Below, piece after piece: positions 53,469 to 63,311 of a stretch of 64,000 nucleotides of DNA. The notes below the pieces were generated by a model. The model was not told the DNA's origin and made no database searches. It worked only from the letters and a program-made list of their open reading frames with translations. The position numbers and the translations under genes were made by a program. The stretch is from the NCBI GenBank assembly GCA_963775975.1, contig CAVZKX010000002.1, positions 2,542,001 to 2,606,000 on the forward strand, in the 5' to 3' direction. How positions within the stretch are numbered: position 1 is the stretch's first letter; each line of letters starts with the position of its first letter. Origin of the DNA: JANXQG01 sp963775975 (GTDB lineage: Bacteria; Planctomycetota; Planctomycetia; Pirellulales; Thermoguttaceae).

Positions 53469-56400
53469 CTAGCTCCGCCCGTAGACCGCGAAAAACCTAT
53501 CGCGGACGCGGGTGTTTACGTCGGCACTCGATGCGTCCCCGACCGGGGCCGACGGCGCCAAGCGTAATTCCCACGCGGCCGCGGCGCGAGCGGGGGTCAT
53601 AGTCGTCGCGGCCGGCCGGCTCAGAAGCGAGGCACGTGCGGCGATCGCCGCGGGGGCAGTCACTCCGGTTTGTGGCGATATTGAAGCTGCGGCAGGCGAG
53701 GAAACGGTTGGCGGCGCGGGCGTTGTCGTCGCCGCCTCAATCGAGACGAAAGCTGAGGGACTCGCAAAGAGACTCGCGTCGCCTACAGCCAAGCTGCCGC
53801 CGTCGGGCAGCGCGCTTGCGTTGTCGACGATGAGCTTTCCGGCGGAGACCGCCGTGCCCCCGCCGAAGTTGTTCATTCCGGACAGTTCGACAACGCCAGC
53901 GCCGCTCTTCGTGAGGCCGCCGCCGCCCGAAATGTTGCCGCCGATTGTAAGCCGCGTGCCGGCGACTGTCGAGAAGTTCGCGCCGGCGGCCAGGACCAGC
54001 GGCGCGGCGATCGCATGATTGCCGGAGACAACGCTCACCGTCGCACCTCCGGCGGCCTGGAGCGTAATGCTGCCGCCGGTCCCCGGTGCGATGGTATAAC
54101 TGGTCGTGGAATTGTCAAAAGTGATACCGGCGAGCACGGGGTTTGCGCCGTCCAAGATGGAGATCGCACCGCTTGCCGCGGCGAACAGCACGGTATCGCC
54201 GGCGATGCCGCGAACACCGGGAGCGGCGATCGCCGTGCTTGAAATTGAATCGGCCCAGCTTCCGGCGTCGCCCCATGAGGCATCGTTCGCGGAGTTCCAT
54301 TCAGCTTCGCCGGTCACGTTCACGGAAGCTGTGTTGAAGATCGCACCGCTCGTGGCTGTCACCGTTGCCGCGCCGGACGCGTAGGCCGGCGAATAGAGGC
54401 CGCCGTCGCTTAGCGAGCCGGGGCCGGACAAGGACCACGTTACCGATGGATTCGTAATCGGCTGTCCGAACTGGTCCTGTCCGGTGGCTGTAAACTGCTG
54501 TGTGCCGCCGGCGGTGATACTTGCCGATGATGGACTGACGGCGATGCTCGTCACCGTCTGGTTCACGGTTACACTCGCCGCGCTCGTCGTTGTCTGTCCG
54601 CCCAAGTCGGTAATCGTCACCAGGAAGTCGTACGTGCCGGCGGTCGTAAAGGTGGCTGTCGTATTCTTTGCGTCGTTGGTGCTATTGGCCGAAAAACTCA
54701 CCGCAGCCGGCGGCGATCCCGTCGTGGACCAAGTGTAAATAAGGTTCGGCTCTTCGCCGCCGTCGCTGTCCGCTCCGAGCACGGAAAGGCCGGTCGTGGC
54801 GCCTGTGACCGGGCTAGGCGATGCGGCCGCGGCCATAGCCACAGTCGGCGCGGAGTCCGTCACGGTGATCGCCGCGGGATTGCTCGTCACGCTGCCGCTG
54901 GCAGCGGTGACAGTCGCTGCGCCCGAAGCGTACGAAGCCGTGTAAAGTCCGCTGGAAGCGTCAAGGCTGCCGACGCCCGATTCAAGGGCCCAGGTGAAAG
55001 CCGGCTGGCTGGCCATTGCCGCGCCGAACTGGTCGTTCGCAGTCGCCGTAAACTGCTGCGTTGCGCCCGAGCCAAGTGAAATAGTTGCAGGGCTGACCGC
55101 GATGCCCGTAAATGTCTGGTCCACCGTCACGCTGACCGCGCTGGTGGTCGATTGCCCGCCAAGGTCGGTAATTGTCGCGAGAAAGTCATACGTGCCTGCC
55201 GCGGCGAATGTTGCAGTCGTATTCTTGGCGGAGTTCGTGCCATTGGGCGAAAAGCTCACTGCCGCCGGCGGCGTGCCCGTCGTGGTCCAGGTGTAAATCA
55301 GGTTCGCCTCGCCGCCGCCATCGGTATCCGAACCGAGGACGGTGAGGTTTGTCGTCAACCCAGCCACGGGACTCGGCGACGCGGAGGCCGCCGTGTCGAC
55401 CGTTGGCGCGGCATCTGTCACCGTGATCGCCGCGGGGCTGCTAGTCGCGCTGCCGCTGGTTGCAGTAACGGTCGCTGAACCGGACGCATACGGCGCCGTG
55501 TACTGACCGGTGGAACTGTTGATGCTGCCCACGCCCGACGCCAACGCCCACGTAATCGATGGAGGGCTGGCCATTACCACGCCGAATTGATCGTAAACGG
55601 TGGGCGTGAATTGCTGCGAAGCGCCCGAGCCAAGCGACGCGCTCGTGGGGCTGACGGTGACGCTCGTCGCCGTGCGGGTCACTATTACGGTTACCGGGCT
55701 GGTCGTGGTTTGTCCGCCTTGGTCGGCAATCGTCACCAAAAAGTGGTAAGTGCCAGACGCGGTAAACGTCGCCGTCGTGTTTTTGGCCGCGTTCGTGCCG
55801 TTGGCCGAGAAGGTCACGGCGGCGGGCGGTGTGCCCGTCGTCGACCAGGTATACGTCAGGTTTGCCTCGCCGCCGCCGTCGCTGTCCACGCCGAGGACGG
55901 AGAGATTGGTTGTCGTTCCTGTCGCCGGGCTAGGCGATGCCGCTGCCGCGGTGGCGATCGTCGGCGGCAGGTTCGAGATGCTGGCGAGGGCCGTAGCGCT
56001 AAGCGACGTTTTGTATATCCGCACGTCGTCGAGCGTTCCAGCAAAGAACCGGCCGCCCAGAGAGTCTTGGCCGAGGTACGAGGTGCCGTCGAAAGCGCTC
56101 GCCGAGTTGGCAACCGCGTTCGTGGCCGATTGCATCCCGCCGCCCAGCGGCTTCATGTATATGGTAGCATTGCTGGCGGTTATGACCAGCGCCACGAAAG
56201 TCCATTGCGAGGCGGGGACCGTCAGGCCCGAATTCCAGTTGTAGGTCGAGGCGGAATTGTTCCACGTATAGCGGAGTTCATTCGCCGTTCCAAAGTGCAG
56301 CCCTGAAGCGCCGCTGGAGCTGTTGCGATCGAAGGCGATGCCCGCCCAACTGCTTTCGCTAGCCGTGCGGTAAACCCAGGCGGAAATGGTCACCGTGTTG

Positions 56401-59400
56401 CTACTGAGGCTCAAAGATGCGGCGCTTAAGGATTGCGATGTGCCGTTGAAAGCAAGCGCCCCGCCGATCACGCCGCTGCTCCAGGTGGGGCCGCCGACAA
56501 GCGACCCGGTGTGGCCTCCGCTGCCCGCATCGGCCGCCGTCGATCCAGAAGTCTCGTTCAATTTCCAGTAGTCGTTCGCTTGCACTACTTGCACCGTCGA
56601 ATTCGCGCTGCCGCTGCCGGTCGTGGCGGTAACTGTCGCGGTCGTGGAGCTGGCGGGCGCGGTGTAGAGCCCTGTAGCGGAGACCGTACCGGCGCCACTA
56701 GTCGGCGAAACGCTCCAGGTGGCCGCCACCGGATTGCCGAACGCCGCGCCGAACTGGTCCGAATTGAACGCCTGCATCTGGCATGTTTGCGACGGTAACA
56801 GCGCGGGACCGCCGGGAAAGACGATCAGCGAGCCGGAGGCCGTCTGGTTGACCGTCACGCTCACGCTGCTGGTCACCGTCAGTCCATATTCATTCGTGAT
56901 CGTGACTTGGAAAACGTATGACCCCGCTGCGCTGAAGGTGGCCGTCGTATTCTTGGCGGCGTTGCTGGCGTTCGCGCTGTAGGTCGGCGCAGCCGCGCCG
57001 CTGGGCACCGTCGTGGCCGCCCAAGTGTACGTCAAGTAGCTCACCGGGTTGGCGTCCGCGCCAAGCGCCGAAAGGGCCACGGATGTGCCTGTTACTGGGT
57101 TCGTAGCGGCGTTGGCGGCCTGGGCCACGGTGGGCGCCGAATTGCCGCCGGCCAGCAGTGCCACGTTGTCGAAGGTGGACGTGTTCAGCAAACTGTTGTT
57201 ATTGGCATCGACTTCCAATCCCACGTCAATCGTGGAATTGGTGAACGTGATGCTGATAGTGCCGTCGGAAGTCCACGTATTGCCGTCAACGGACCGATAG
57301 CCGGTGATCGTATTGCCGGAGCGCACCAACTTTACCCAATAGGGCGCCGCCGGCCCGCTGTTGCCGCCGGTGCCCGCGGCGCTGCCTGCGGACGCCGTGC
57401 GGTACTGAAACTCGGAACCGTTGCTGGGCGTAATGCACTCCAGGACATACTGGTCGTTGTCGTTGAGCGAATTGCGGAGCATGACGCCCGTCTTCGCCGA
57501 TCCGCCGGTGTTGGTGTACGACGCCACCCGCGCAATGATCACACCATCGCCCGTGAGCGTGCGGTAGACGAAATGGAATTGGTCCGACGTGCCCCAGATG
57601 TCGCCGCCGCCGCCTTCCACGGTAAACGTCGTACCGTTGTCGTACGCAGTGCCGGTCTGGCCGGGGCCGCCGATGTCGGTGGATTTCCACGGCGAGGAAA
57701 CGACGCCCGCCTGCGCCGTGCCCGTAAAAGTCGTCGAAGACACGGTGGCGGTCGCAGTGACAGTAGCCAGAGTGCCGGACGAAGTGGCGGTGTACTTTCC
57801 GCTGCTGTTGATGCTCCCCGTGCCGGCGGTGACGTGCCACGTGAAGCCCGGCTGCGAGGAAAGCGCGTTGCCGAACTGATCGTAGGCCGAGGCCGAGAAT
57901 TGCTGCGTCGATCCACCGCCCACGCTCGCCAAAGCGGGCGAAACCGTGACGCCCGAGTACGTCTGCACGACGGTCACGTTGACGGAGCTGGTTGTCGAGA
58001 GACCTCCGGCGTCGGTAATCGTCGCCTTGAAGGTGTAGGTGCCCGACTGGTGGAACGTGGCCGTCATGCTCTTGGCCGTGTTGTCGCCGTTATCGGAAAT
58101 CGACGGAAGCTGTGTGCTGTTGGACGAAGCGCTCAACGTCCAGGTATATGTCAGGTTTGATTCGCCTCCGTCATCCGCGCCCAGCACGGAAATGGTGGCC
58201 GTCGTTCCGGTCACCGTGGTCGGTGTGGCAGCGGCGGCCGTCATCACGGTCGGCGCGGCATTGCTCGGTGTGGTTGAAATCGTCAGGCTCGTCAGGCTCG
58301 TGTCAACGGAGGGTACGCCGTTGGCAACGGCGAAGACGGAATAGGTTCCTGCCGGGATGCCGAGCGGCAGCGTGAAGTTGACCGTCTCGGAAGTGCTGCC
58401 CAAAGCCACGCCCGTATTGCTCCAGTTGTATGTCCTCGCATAGTAAACGTTCGAGCCGTTCACGAGCCGTACGATGGGGTAATTCGTGTCCATCTGAGCG
58501 TCGTCGCCATAGGCGGCGCCCGCGTCGAGCCCGTTCAATCCGGTGCCGGTCAGAAGCATGGAACCGTCGGCGTTGTTCGTGATGCTCGTAATCGTGGGCA
58601 CCGCTGCCGCTGCCGCCGTCGTTCCCGGATCGAACACCTCCAGACCGTTGGCTTGTACGAGCACGGTGCCGTCCGGCAAGGCAAGCATTCTCTTGGTGTA
58701 GGGTGCGCACGGTTACGGTAGGTGCGTTTGGCGCTAGCGAAAAACTATTCATGAGCGGGTCGTAAATATAATACGTCGTCGGCCCGTTGTACGTACCGGT
58801 CGGACCCGTCTCCAATAGGATTGTGCCGTCGCGAAGCATCGCCGCGGGCGCGTCGTCGCAACCGAGGTTGACGAGCGGAGCGAGGGGATTGCTGGGTATG
58901 GCTGGCCCGGCCGTCCACACGCCGGGCGACGAAGTGCCCGAGGGCGTATAAATTACCGAGGTCGAAGTCGCGCCGAAGAATATCGCCCGCCCATCGTTCA
59001 ACAACAGTCCCGGTCCAATCTCCCCCAATGAATCGAAAAGATCTTCGGGCACCACCCCGTCGTTCACCCAAGAGTTGCTCGCTGGGATGTAACGCTCCGA
59101 CGTGCTCGCGCCGTCAATGGTTAGGATGCTGCCATCGGCCAGCTTGACCCAGCTCTGTTCGTCCATCGACCCGCCGCGGTAGATTTTTGGGCCCTGCGAC
59201 CAGGTGCTGGTCGCCGTGTTGAAGATCGTCGTGTACCCGCTCGGGTTTGGAGCGACTGGCGCTATCAACACGTTGCCATTGGGCAAGAGCATTGAGCCAG
59301 AATCGATGAAGCTTCCGAACGACTGCGAGGGCAGCGTGGTCCAAGTGTTCGTGAGCGTGTTGTAGACTTCGCCCGTCGCCGCGCCGTTGCCGTATTCTCC

Positions 59401-59751
59401 GCCGGCGACGAAGACGTTGCCGTTTTGCAGGACTTGAGTCGCATCATAAAGTCGCGAGTAGTTGGCGTTGGAGACCTTCTTCCAAGTGCCGTTGACATAG
59501 CTGCCGCTGGAGTTGGGCGTGAGGATCGCCCACTGGTTGCCGCCGTCGGTCATCAGGACCGAGCCGTTGGTCAGCAGATCCATCGTCCCCTGGTTGATCG
59601 GCGCGGAGTTGGCCAGAGATGTCCAAGTTGCCGCCAATAGGCTGCGGGACTCAAGCTGCTCGATGACAAGCCGCCGGCCGCGGGTAGTCGTGTAGCACCT
59701 CGCTTTGGGAACCGATTGCCGACGGTTTTTTGCACGGCGCTGCTTAGACAT
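53469..59751 (-). CDS. Giant secreted multidomain protein: kelch/galactose-oxidase-like, LamG, PKD-like repeats, autotransporter-type repeat (one frameshift)
   Basis: About 2,093 residues as reconstructed. The N-terminus has the planctomycete export signature IEQLESRSLLAA (about 30-41). Residues about 45-350 form a kelch or galactose-oxidase-like propeller (SSFIDSGSMLLPNGNVLIAP). A frame change near 58702 (one extra C by my reading) separates this from the long downstream frame, 53469-58688. That frame contains PKD/Ig-like repeats of about 185 residues (ASPSPVTGTTTNLSVLGADS type), a DUF1349-like region, a LamG-like region (WKLNETSGSTAADAGSGG), and an autotransporter-type repeat (GGGLTKSGAGVVELSGMN). 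It is probably a surface or secreted polysaccharide-binding protein. Confidence 0.8.
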
Positions 59752-59887
59752 AAACTTGTGTCTTCGCACGACACACTCCCCCTCGCGTGGGAATCACTAG
59801 CCGCGATGCTCTTGAACTTGCCCAAGCGCAGACCGTAATGCGCACGAACTGAATGCCCATTGTAAGGCAGAAATCGTTCGATGGGAA
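59661..59887. repeat. Duplicated leader segment, copy 1 (intact gene)
   Basis: A 227-bp segment covering the first 30 codons and the upstream region of the giant secreted protein gene. It is about 95% identical to 62553-62778, in the same orientation. Differences include single substitutions and a one-base gap. Confidence 0.88.
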
Positions 59888-60201
59888 GGAAAGGCAAGGA
59901 TGCTGGGAGAAGGTGTCGGAAAAAAAGGGGCACCGCAGCCCTGCTCGCCGCATAGGTTGTTGTGAAAATTAGCATTATTATCAAAAAGAGCGGAACCTTT
60001 CGCCGGGAACGGGGTTTGACCTTGTTCCACGATCAATGCACTCCCTACTGGCACCCTTTTTGGGCGGGAAAGTGAATGGCCGTAGTTGTGGGTGCGGTTC
60101 GGTTTTCGGCTCGGCGGTTTGCGATGTTCCTTAAATACGATGATAATGGTCATATTCCGTATTAGAGGCGTTCGAACGGGTCGAACTCTGGGAGGATCGG
60201 C
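59888..60201. other. Divergent intergenic region
   Basis: About 310 bp between the duplicated leader of the giant secreted protein gene and the PEP-CTERM gene. It contains an A/T-richer stretch around 59950-60000 and must hold promoters for both genes. I see no clear individual sites and no gene. Confidence 0.4.
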
Positions 60202-61239
60202 ATGAATAGGCAAAGTTTGGCAATCTACATCGCCGCGGTGCTTTGCGCTGCGGCTTTATCGACGGCGGCGCGGGCGGGGACGGTGGCTATTGACTTGGTA
60301 GGCGTCGGCGATGTGGGCAATGTGGCGGACCCGCTTACTGGCTATGGAAGTGTGGGCTACTCGTACAGTATTGGCAAGTATGACGTGACTATGGCCCAAT
60401 ATGTTTCATTTTTGAGTGCTGTAGCGGCGACATCAGACCCTTACGGCCTTTACAACACGAGCATGGCAACAGCCACGCCGACGTACGGAATCATCCGAAC
60501 GAGCACAACTGCCGGGTTCACCTATGCCTTGAGAAGCGCCGGCAGCGCGAACGTTCCGGTGACGTATGTCAACTGGGGCGACGCCGCCAGATTCGTAAAC
60601 TGGCTCCAGAACGGGGAGCCGGTCGGGCTGGGGGAAGTCGCCGGCTCGACAGAGACGGGAAGCTACGCGCTCAACGGCAGCACGGGCAGCGCGGCGCTAA
60701 TAGCCGTGACGCGCGGAAGCAACGCCGATTGGATACTGCCAAATGTGAACGAGTGGTACAAGTCGGCGTATTATGCGGGCGGTGGAACGAACGCGGCATA
60801 TTGGCTCTACCCGACGCAAAACAACAACGAGCCGAGCAATGTGCTCTCGGCTAGTGGCACAAATAACGCAAATTACACGGCGTCACTCGGGCAGCCGCCG
60901 GTCCTAACTCGGAGCGATCCAGTGAACTGGCTTACTGCCGTAGGAAGTTTTACGGATTCACCAGGACCTTACCTGACGTTTGACCAGGGCGGAGATGTTG
61001 ACCAGTGGCTAGAAGACCCTGTGTTCGGTATCTACCGAGAGGCGCGCGCCGGGGCATTCGCTAGCGACTCGGACATTATGCTCAGCACCGTGTTTGGCGG
61101 CGGGCCGCCAAACTCTGGAAATGAAACGTTCGGTTTCCGGGTCGCCTACGTTCCCGAGCCGAACAACGCGGCGTTGCTTGCGACAGCCGCGCTTATCAGT
61201 TTCCTTTATCTCAATCGTCATCGATTAACAAGACAATAA
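60202..61239 (+). CDS. Secreted PEP-CTERM protein with an FGE/sulfatase-modifying-like domain
   Basis: A 345-residue exported protein: signal peptide (about 1-25), then a C-type-lectin-like fold of the formylglycine-generating enzyme family (IGKYDVTMAQYVSFLSAVA, VNWGDAARFVNWLQN, WILPNVNEWYKSAYYAGG, FGFRVAYV). It ends in the PEP-CTERM sorting tail VPEPNNAALLATAALISF, which should be cut by an exosortase. The only Cys is in the signal peptide, so it cannot use the Cys pair of true FGE enzymes and is likely a binding or structural protein. GGGAGG precedes the ATG. Confidence 0.82.
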   Translation: MNRQSLAIYIAAVLCAAALSTAARAGTVAIDLVGVGDVGNVADPLTGYGSVGYSYSIGKYDVTMAQYVSFLSAVAATSDPYGLYNTSMATATPTYGIIRTSTTAGFTYALRSAGSANVPVTYVNWGDAARFVNWLQNGEPVGLGEVAGSTETGSYALNGSTGSAALIAVTRGSNADWILPNVNEWYKSAYYAGGGTNAAYWLYPTQNNNEPSNVLSASGTNNANYTASLGQPPVLTRSDPVNWLTAVGSFTDSPGPYLTFDQGGDVDQWLEDPVFGIYREARAGAFASDSDIMLSTVFGGGPPNSGNETFGFRVAYVPEPNNAALLATAALISFLYLNRHRLTRQ

Positions 61240-61429
61240 CGAACTCAATTATGCAATGTAGATTCGTAATCTGGGCAAAGGCGCTCGGCAGTTTCATTTA
61301 CCGTTCCGGCAACTGTCTCTTTTCGCGGCTGAAGAGGAACGTGAAGCATCGGGGCAGAACGCGGGCAGAACGGGGTCAGACTTTAAAACTTCACTTATCA
61401 TTGATATAATGTAAAATGCCTATTGCAAT

Positions 61430-61448
61430 GAAGCACGCGCCGTGCTTC
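61430..61448. repeat. Short hairpin upstream of the RAYT gene
   Basis: GAAGCACG and CGTGCTTC around a 3-base loop, a REP-like hairpin within 35 bp of the transposase start. Confidence 0.65.
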
Positions 61449-61481
61449 CACGTCGAGTAGAGCAGACAGAGCACATCGAAT

Positions 61482-62504
61482 ATGCCGCGCCCTCCACGGA
61501 TCGACTTTCCCGATGCTCTTTACCACGTGACCAGCCGCGGCAACGGCCGCCAGGTCATCTTTTGGAACGACGCCGACCGCGAGCGGTTCCTCGGCCAGTT
61601 GGCCGACAACCTCCGGGTCGCCGGGGCTGTGCTCTACGCCTACGTGTTGATGGACAATCACATCCACTTGCTCGTCCGTACCCCGCGAGCGAACCTCTCG
61701 CGCTTCATGCAACGGCTGTTGACGGCCTACGCGCTCTACGCCCGCTACAAGCACCGCCGGCCGGGCCACCAATTGCAAGGTCGCTTCAAGGCGAAGCTCG
61801 TCGAAGATGAGACCTACCTGCTCGCCGTAACGCGTTACATCCATCTCAATCCGGTGAAGATCGCGGCCTGCCGCAGGCTCGCCCGCGGCGAACGGCTGCG
61901 ACGGCTGAACGCCCACCGCTGGAGCAGCTACGGCGGTTACGCCGACGCCAAGCTGGCCGAAGAGTTCGTCTGCTACGACGTGCTGAAGGAATATGGAAAG
62001 GATCTTACCGAGGCGCGGCGGCTATATCGGGCCTACACGCACGCTTGCTTGCTGGACGATGACGGGCCAATCATCGAGGCGATGGCGGCCAGCCGCTACG
62101 CGATCGGCACGCACAGCTTCGTCGAGCGGACGGAGCAGTCGATCGAACTGCGCCGTGTCGGTCGCTTGCAGGACGAAGATCTCGATTTGCCAAGCTTTAC
62201 GGTGCCGTTGGAGGAGATCGACGCGGCGGTTGCGCGGCATTATGGCGTCGAAGCGAAGCGATTGCGCGCGCACGGTCGCAGCGTGGGCGAGGCCAAAGTC
62301 GTGGCTGTGGAACTGGCCTGCCGCTTGTCCGGACAGACCGGCCGGGCCATCGGCCAGCATTACGGCAAGATCAGCTCCGCCGCGGTAAGCATGACGCATC
62401 GCAAAGTGCGCGAAGGCAAGTTCGCCATCGCTCGAGTGGCCGAGTCCCTCGAATCCGTCAGCAATCAATTGACGAAGAAGAGGCGCCGAAGACGGAAAAC
62501 TTAA
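61482..62504 (+). CDS. REP-associated tyrosine transposase (RAYT, Y1_Tnp / IS200-like)
   Basis: A single-strand-specific Y1 transposase of 340 residues. The HUH motif is DNHIHLLVRT (His60, His62), and the catalytic tyrosine is probably Tyr119 in TRYIHLNPV. The family core also includes FKAKLVEDE and LNAHRWSSYGGY. The C-terminal part (about 235-325) looks like a DnaA-type helix-turn-helix (IDAAVARHYGV, then MTHRKVREG) seen in many RAYTs. These enzymes nick and move REP hairpins; the window holds several families of those. Confidence 0.92.
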   Translation: MPRPPRIDFPDALYHVTSRGNGRQVIFWNDADRERFLGQLADNLRVAGAVLYAYVLMDNHIHLLVRTPRANLSRFMQRLLTAYALYARYKHRRPGHQLQGRFKAKLVEDETYLLAVTRYIHLNPVKIAACRRLARGERLRRLNAHRWSSYGGYADAKLAEEFVCYDVLKEYGKDLTEARRLYRAYTHACLLDDDGPIIEAMAASRYAIGTHSFVERTEQSIELRRVGRLQDEDLDLPSFTVPLEEIDAAVARHYGVEAKRLRAHGRSVGEAKVVAVELACRLSGQTGRAIGQHYGKISSAAVSMTHRKVREGKFAIARVAESLESVSNQLTKKRRRRRKT

Positions 62505-62516
62505 AAGTTAAAGTCA

Positions 62517-62550
62517 GGCCCCGATTCGGGCCCGGCCCCGATTCGGGCCC
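62517..62550. repeat. 17-bp tandem repeat at the RAYT end
   Basis: GGCCCCGATTCGGGCCC occurs twice back to back (62517-62533, 62534-62550), directly before the point where the duplicated leader segment begins. Confidence 0.85.
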
Positions 62551-62552
62551 CG

Positions 62553-62778
62553 CGATGACAAGCCGCCGGCCGCGGCTAGTCGTGTAGCACCTCGGTTTGG
62601 GAACCGATTGCCGACGGTTTTTTGCACGGCGCTGCTTAGACATAAACTGGTGTCTCGCACGACACACTCCCCCTAGCCTGGGAATCACTAGCCGCGACGC
62701 TCGTGAACTTGCCCAAGCGCAGACCGTAATGCGCACGAACTAAATGGCCATTGTAAGGCAGAAATCGTTCGATGGGAA
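62553..62778. repeat. Duplicated leader segment, copy 2
   Basis: About 95% identical to 59661-59887. It carries the same upstream region and first 30 codons on the minus strand. Homology stops exactly at the tandem repeat of the RAYT element. Confidence 0.88.
62554..62643 (-). pseudogene. Truncated N-terminus of a second giant-secreted-protein-like gene
   Basis: The frame from the ATG at 62643 encodes MSKQRRAKNRRQSVPKPRCY and continues to RRLVI, matching the first 30 residues of the giant secreted protein. It then runs into unrelated repeat sequence (AGPESGPGPNRG), so the LE.R.LLAA signature is missing. The rest of the gene is absent. The break coincides with the end of the RAYT element, so I infer that the insertion truncated it. 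Confidence 0.8.
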
Positions 62779-62808
62779 CGAATTGGCTGAAATTATCGCA
62801 TATACCGG

Positions 62809-63090
62809 CTACATCACCGGATCAGCCACCGAAGCATCGCCCGGGGGAAGCGATACGCTCAGTGGAATTCCGATGGGCGATTGAACCGCGGTATTGTGCG
62901 TTGCGGCGTAGAAATCCACCAAATCGACATGCAATTGAACACACTGCAAGTAGAGCCGCCTCACTTCCTCGTCGTCGCGCAGCAGCGCGTCGAGCCGGCC
63001 GAGCTCGTCCTCCGAAATCTGCCCGTCCAGCATCGCCCAAACGAGCCCTTCGAGGTCTTCCGGAATAGCCGTGTCAGAATGGGTGGTCAT
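62809..63090 (-). pseudogene. N-terminal fragment of a FecR-like / anti-sigma-type protein
   Basis: About 93 residues starting MTTHSDTAIPEDLEGLVWAM, with LDGQISEDELGRLDALLRDD and YLQCVQLHVDLVDFY. This matches the N-terminal cytosolic segment of planctomycete FecR-like anti-sigma proteins, which normally continue for several hundred residues with a membrane helix and a LamG domain. Here the frame stops soon after, 30 bp from the duplicated leader segment. No sigma factor gene precedes it. I read it as a remnant; a natural short protein is possible. Confidence 0.6.
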
Positions 63091-63311
63091 ATAACCTCGC
63101 CTCCTTTGCGCCAAACCTTATACATCGTTCGTTTCCGTGGCGTAAAGCCCAAACTAGGATTCGGCCAGTAGGAACCTTCCTGTGCATTTAATATGCCAAA
63201 TGGCGCTATTTGAGGAAAAGCGTTCCGTCTGGTGCATCGCCTTTGGTTTCGGCCGTTCAAATCGCGGTTACAATGGGGCAGATCAGTCCCTAGGAATAAC
63301 GGAGTCTCGAT

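Larger units (their letters stand above)
61371..62523. mobile_element. RAYT-type element with imperfect terminal inverted repeats
   Basis: The transposase gene is bounded by imperfect 21-bp inverted repeats (61371-61391 and 62503-62523, 16 of 21 matches; CGGGGTCAGACTTTAAAACTT on the left). The right repeat overlaps the transposase stop. A hairpin GAAGCACG/CGTGCTTC (61430-61448) sits just before the gene. A 17-bp tandem duplication (62517-62533 and 62534-62550) follows. Such flanks are usual for REP-associated transposases, but the exact ends are my inference. Confidence 0.6.

Noticed and set aside
58303..58700. Extra C-terminal segment of the kelch frame beyond 58700
   Set aside because: It overlaps the downstream frame, which continues the real protein, and its translation is Arg/Ser-rich without domain character.
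61398..61916. A 172-codon frame opposite the RAYT gene
   Set aside because: Antisense to a transposase with intact HUH and Tyr motifs.
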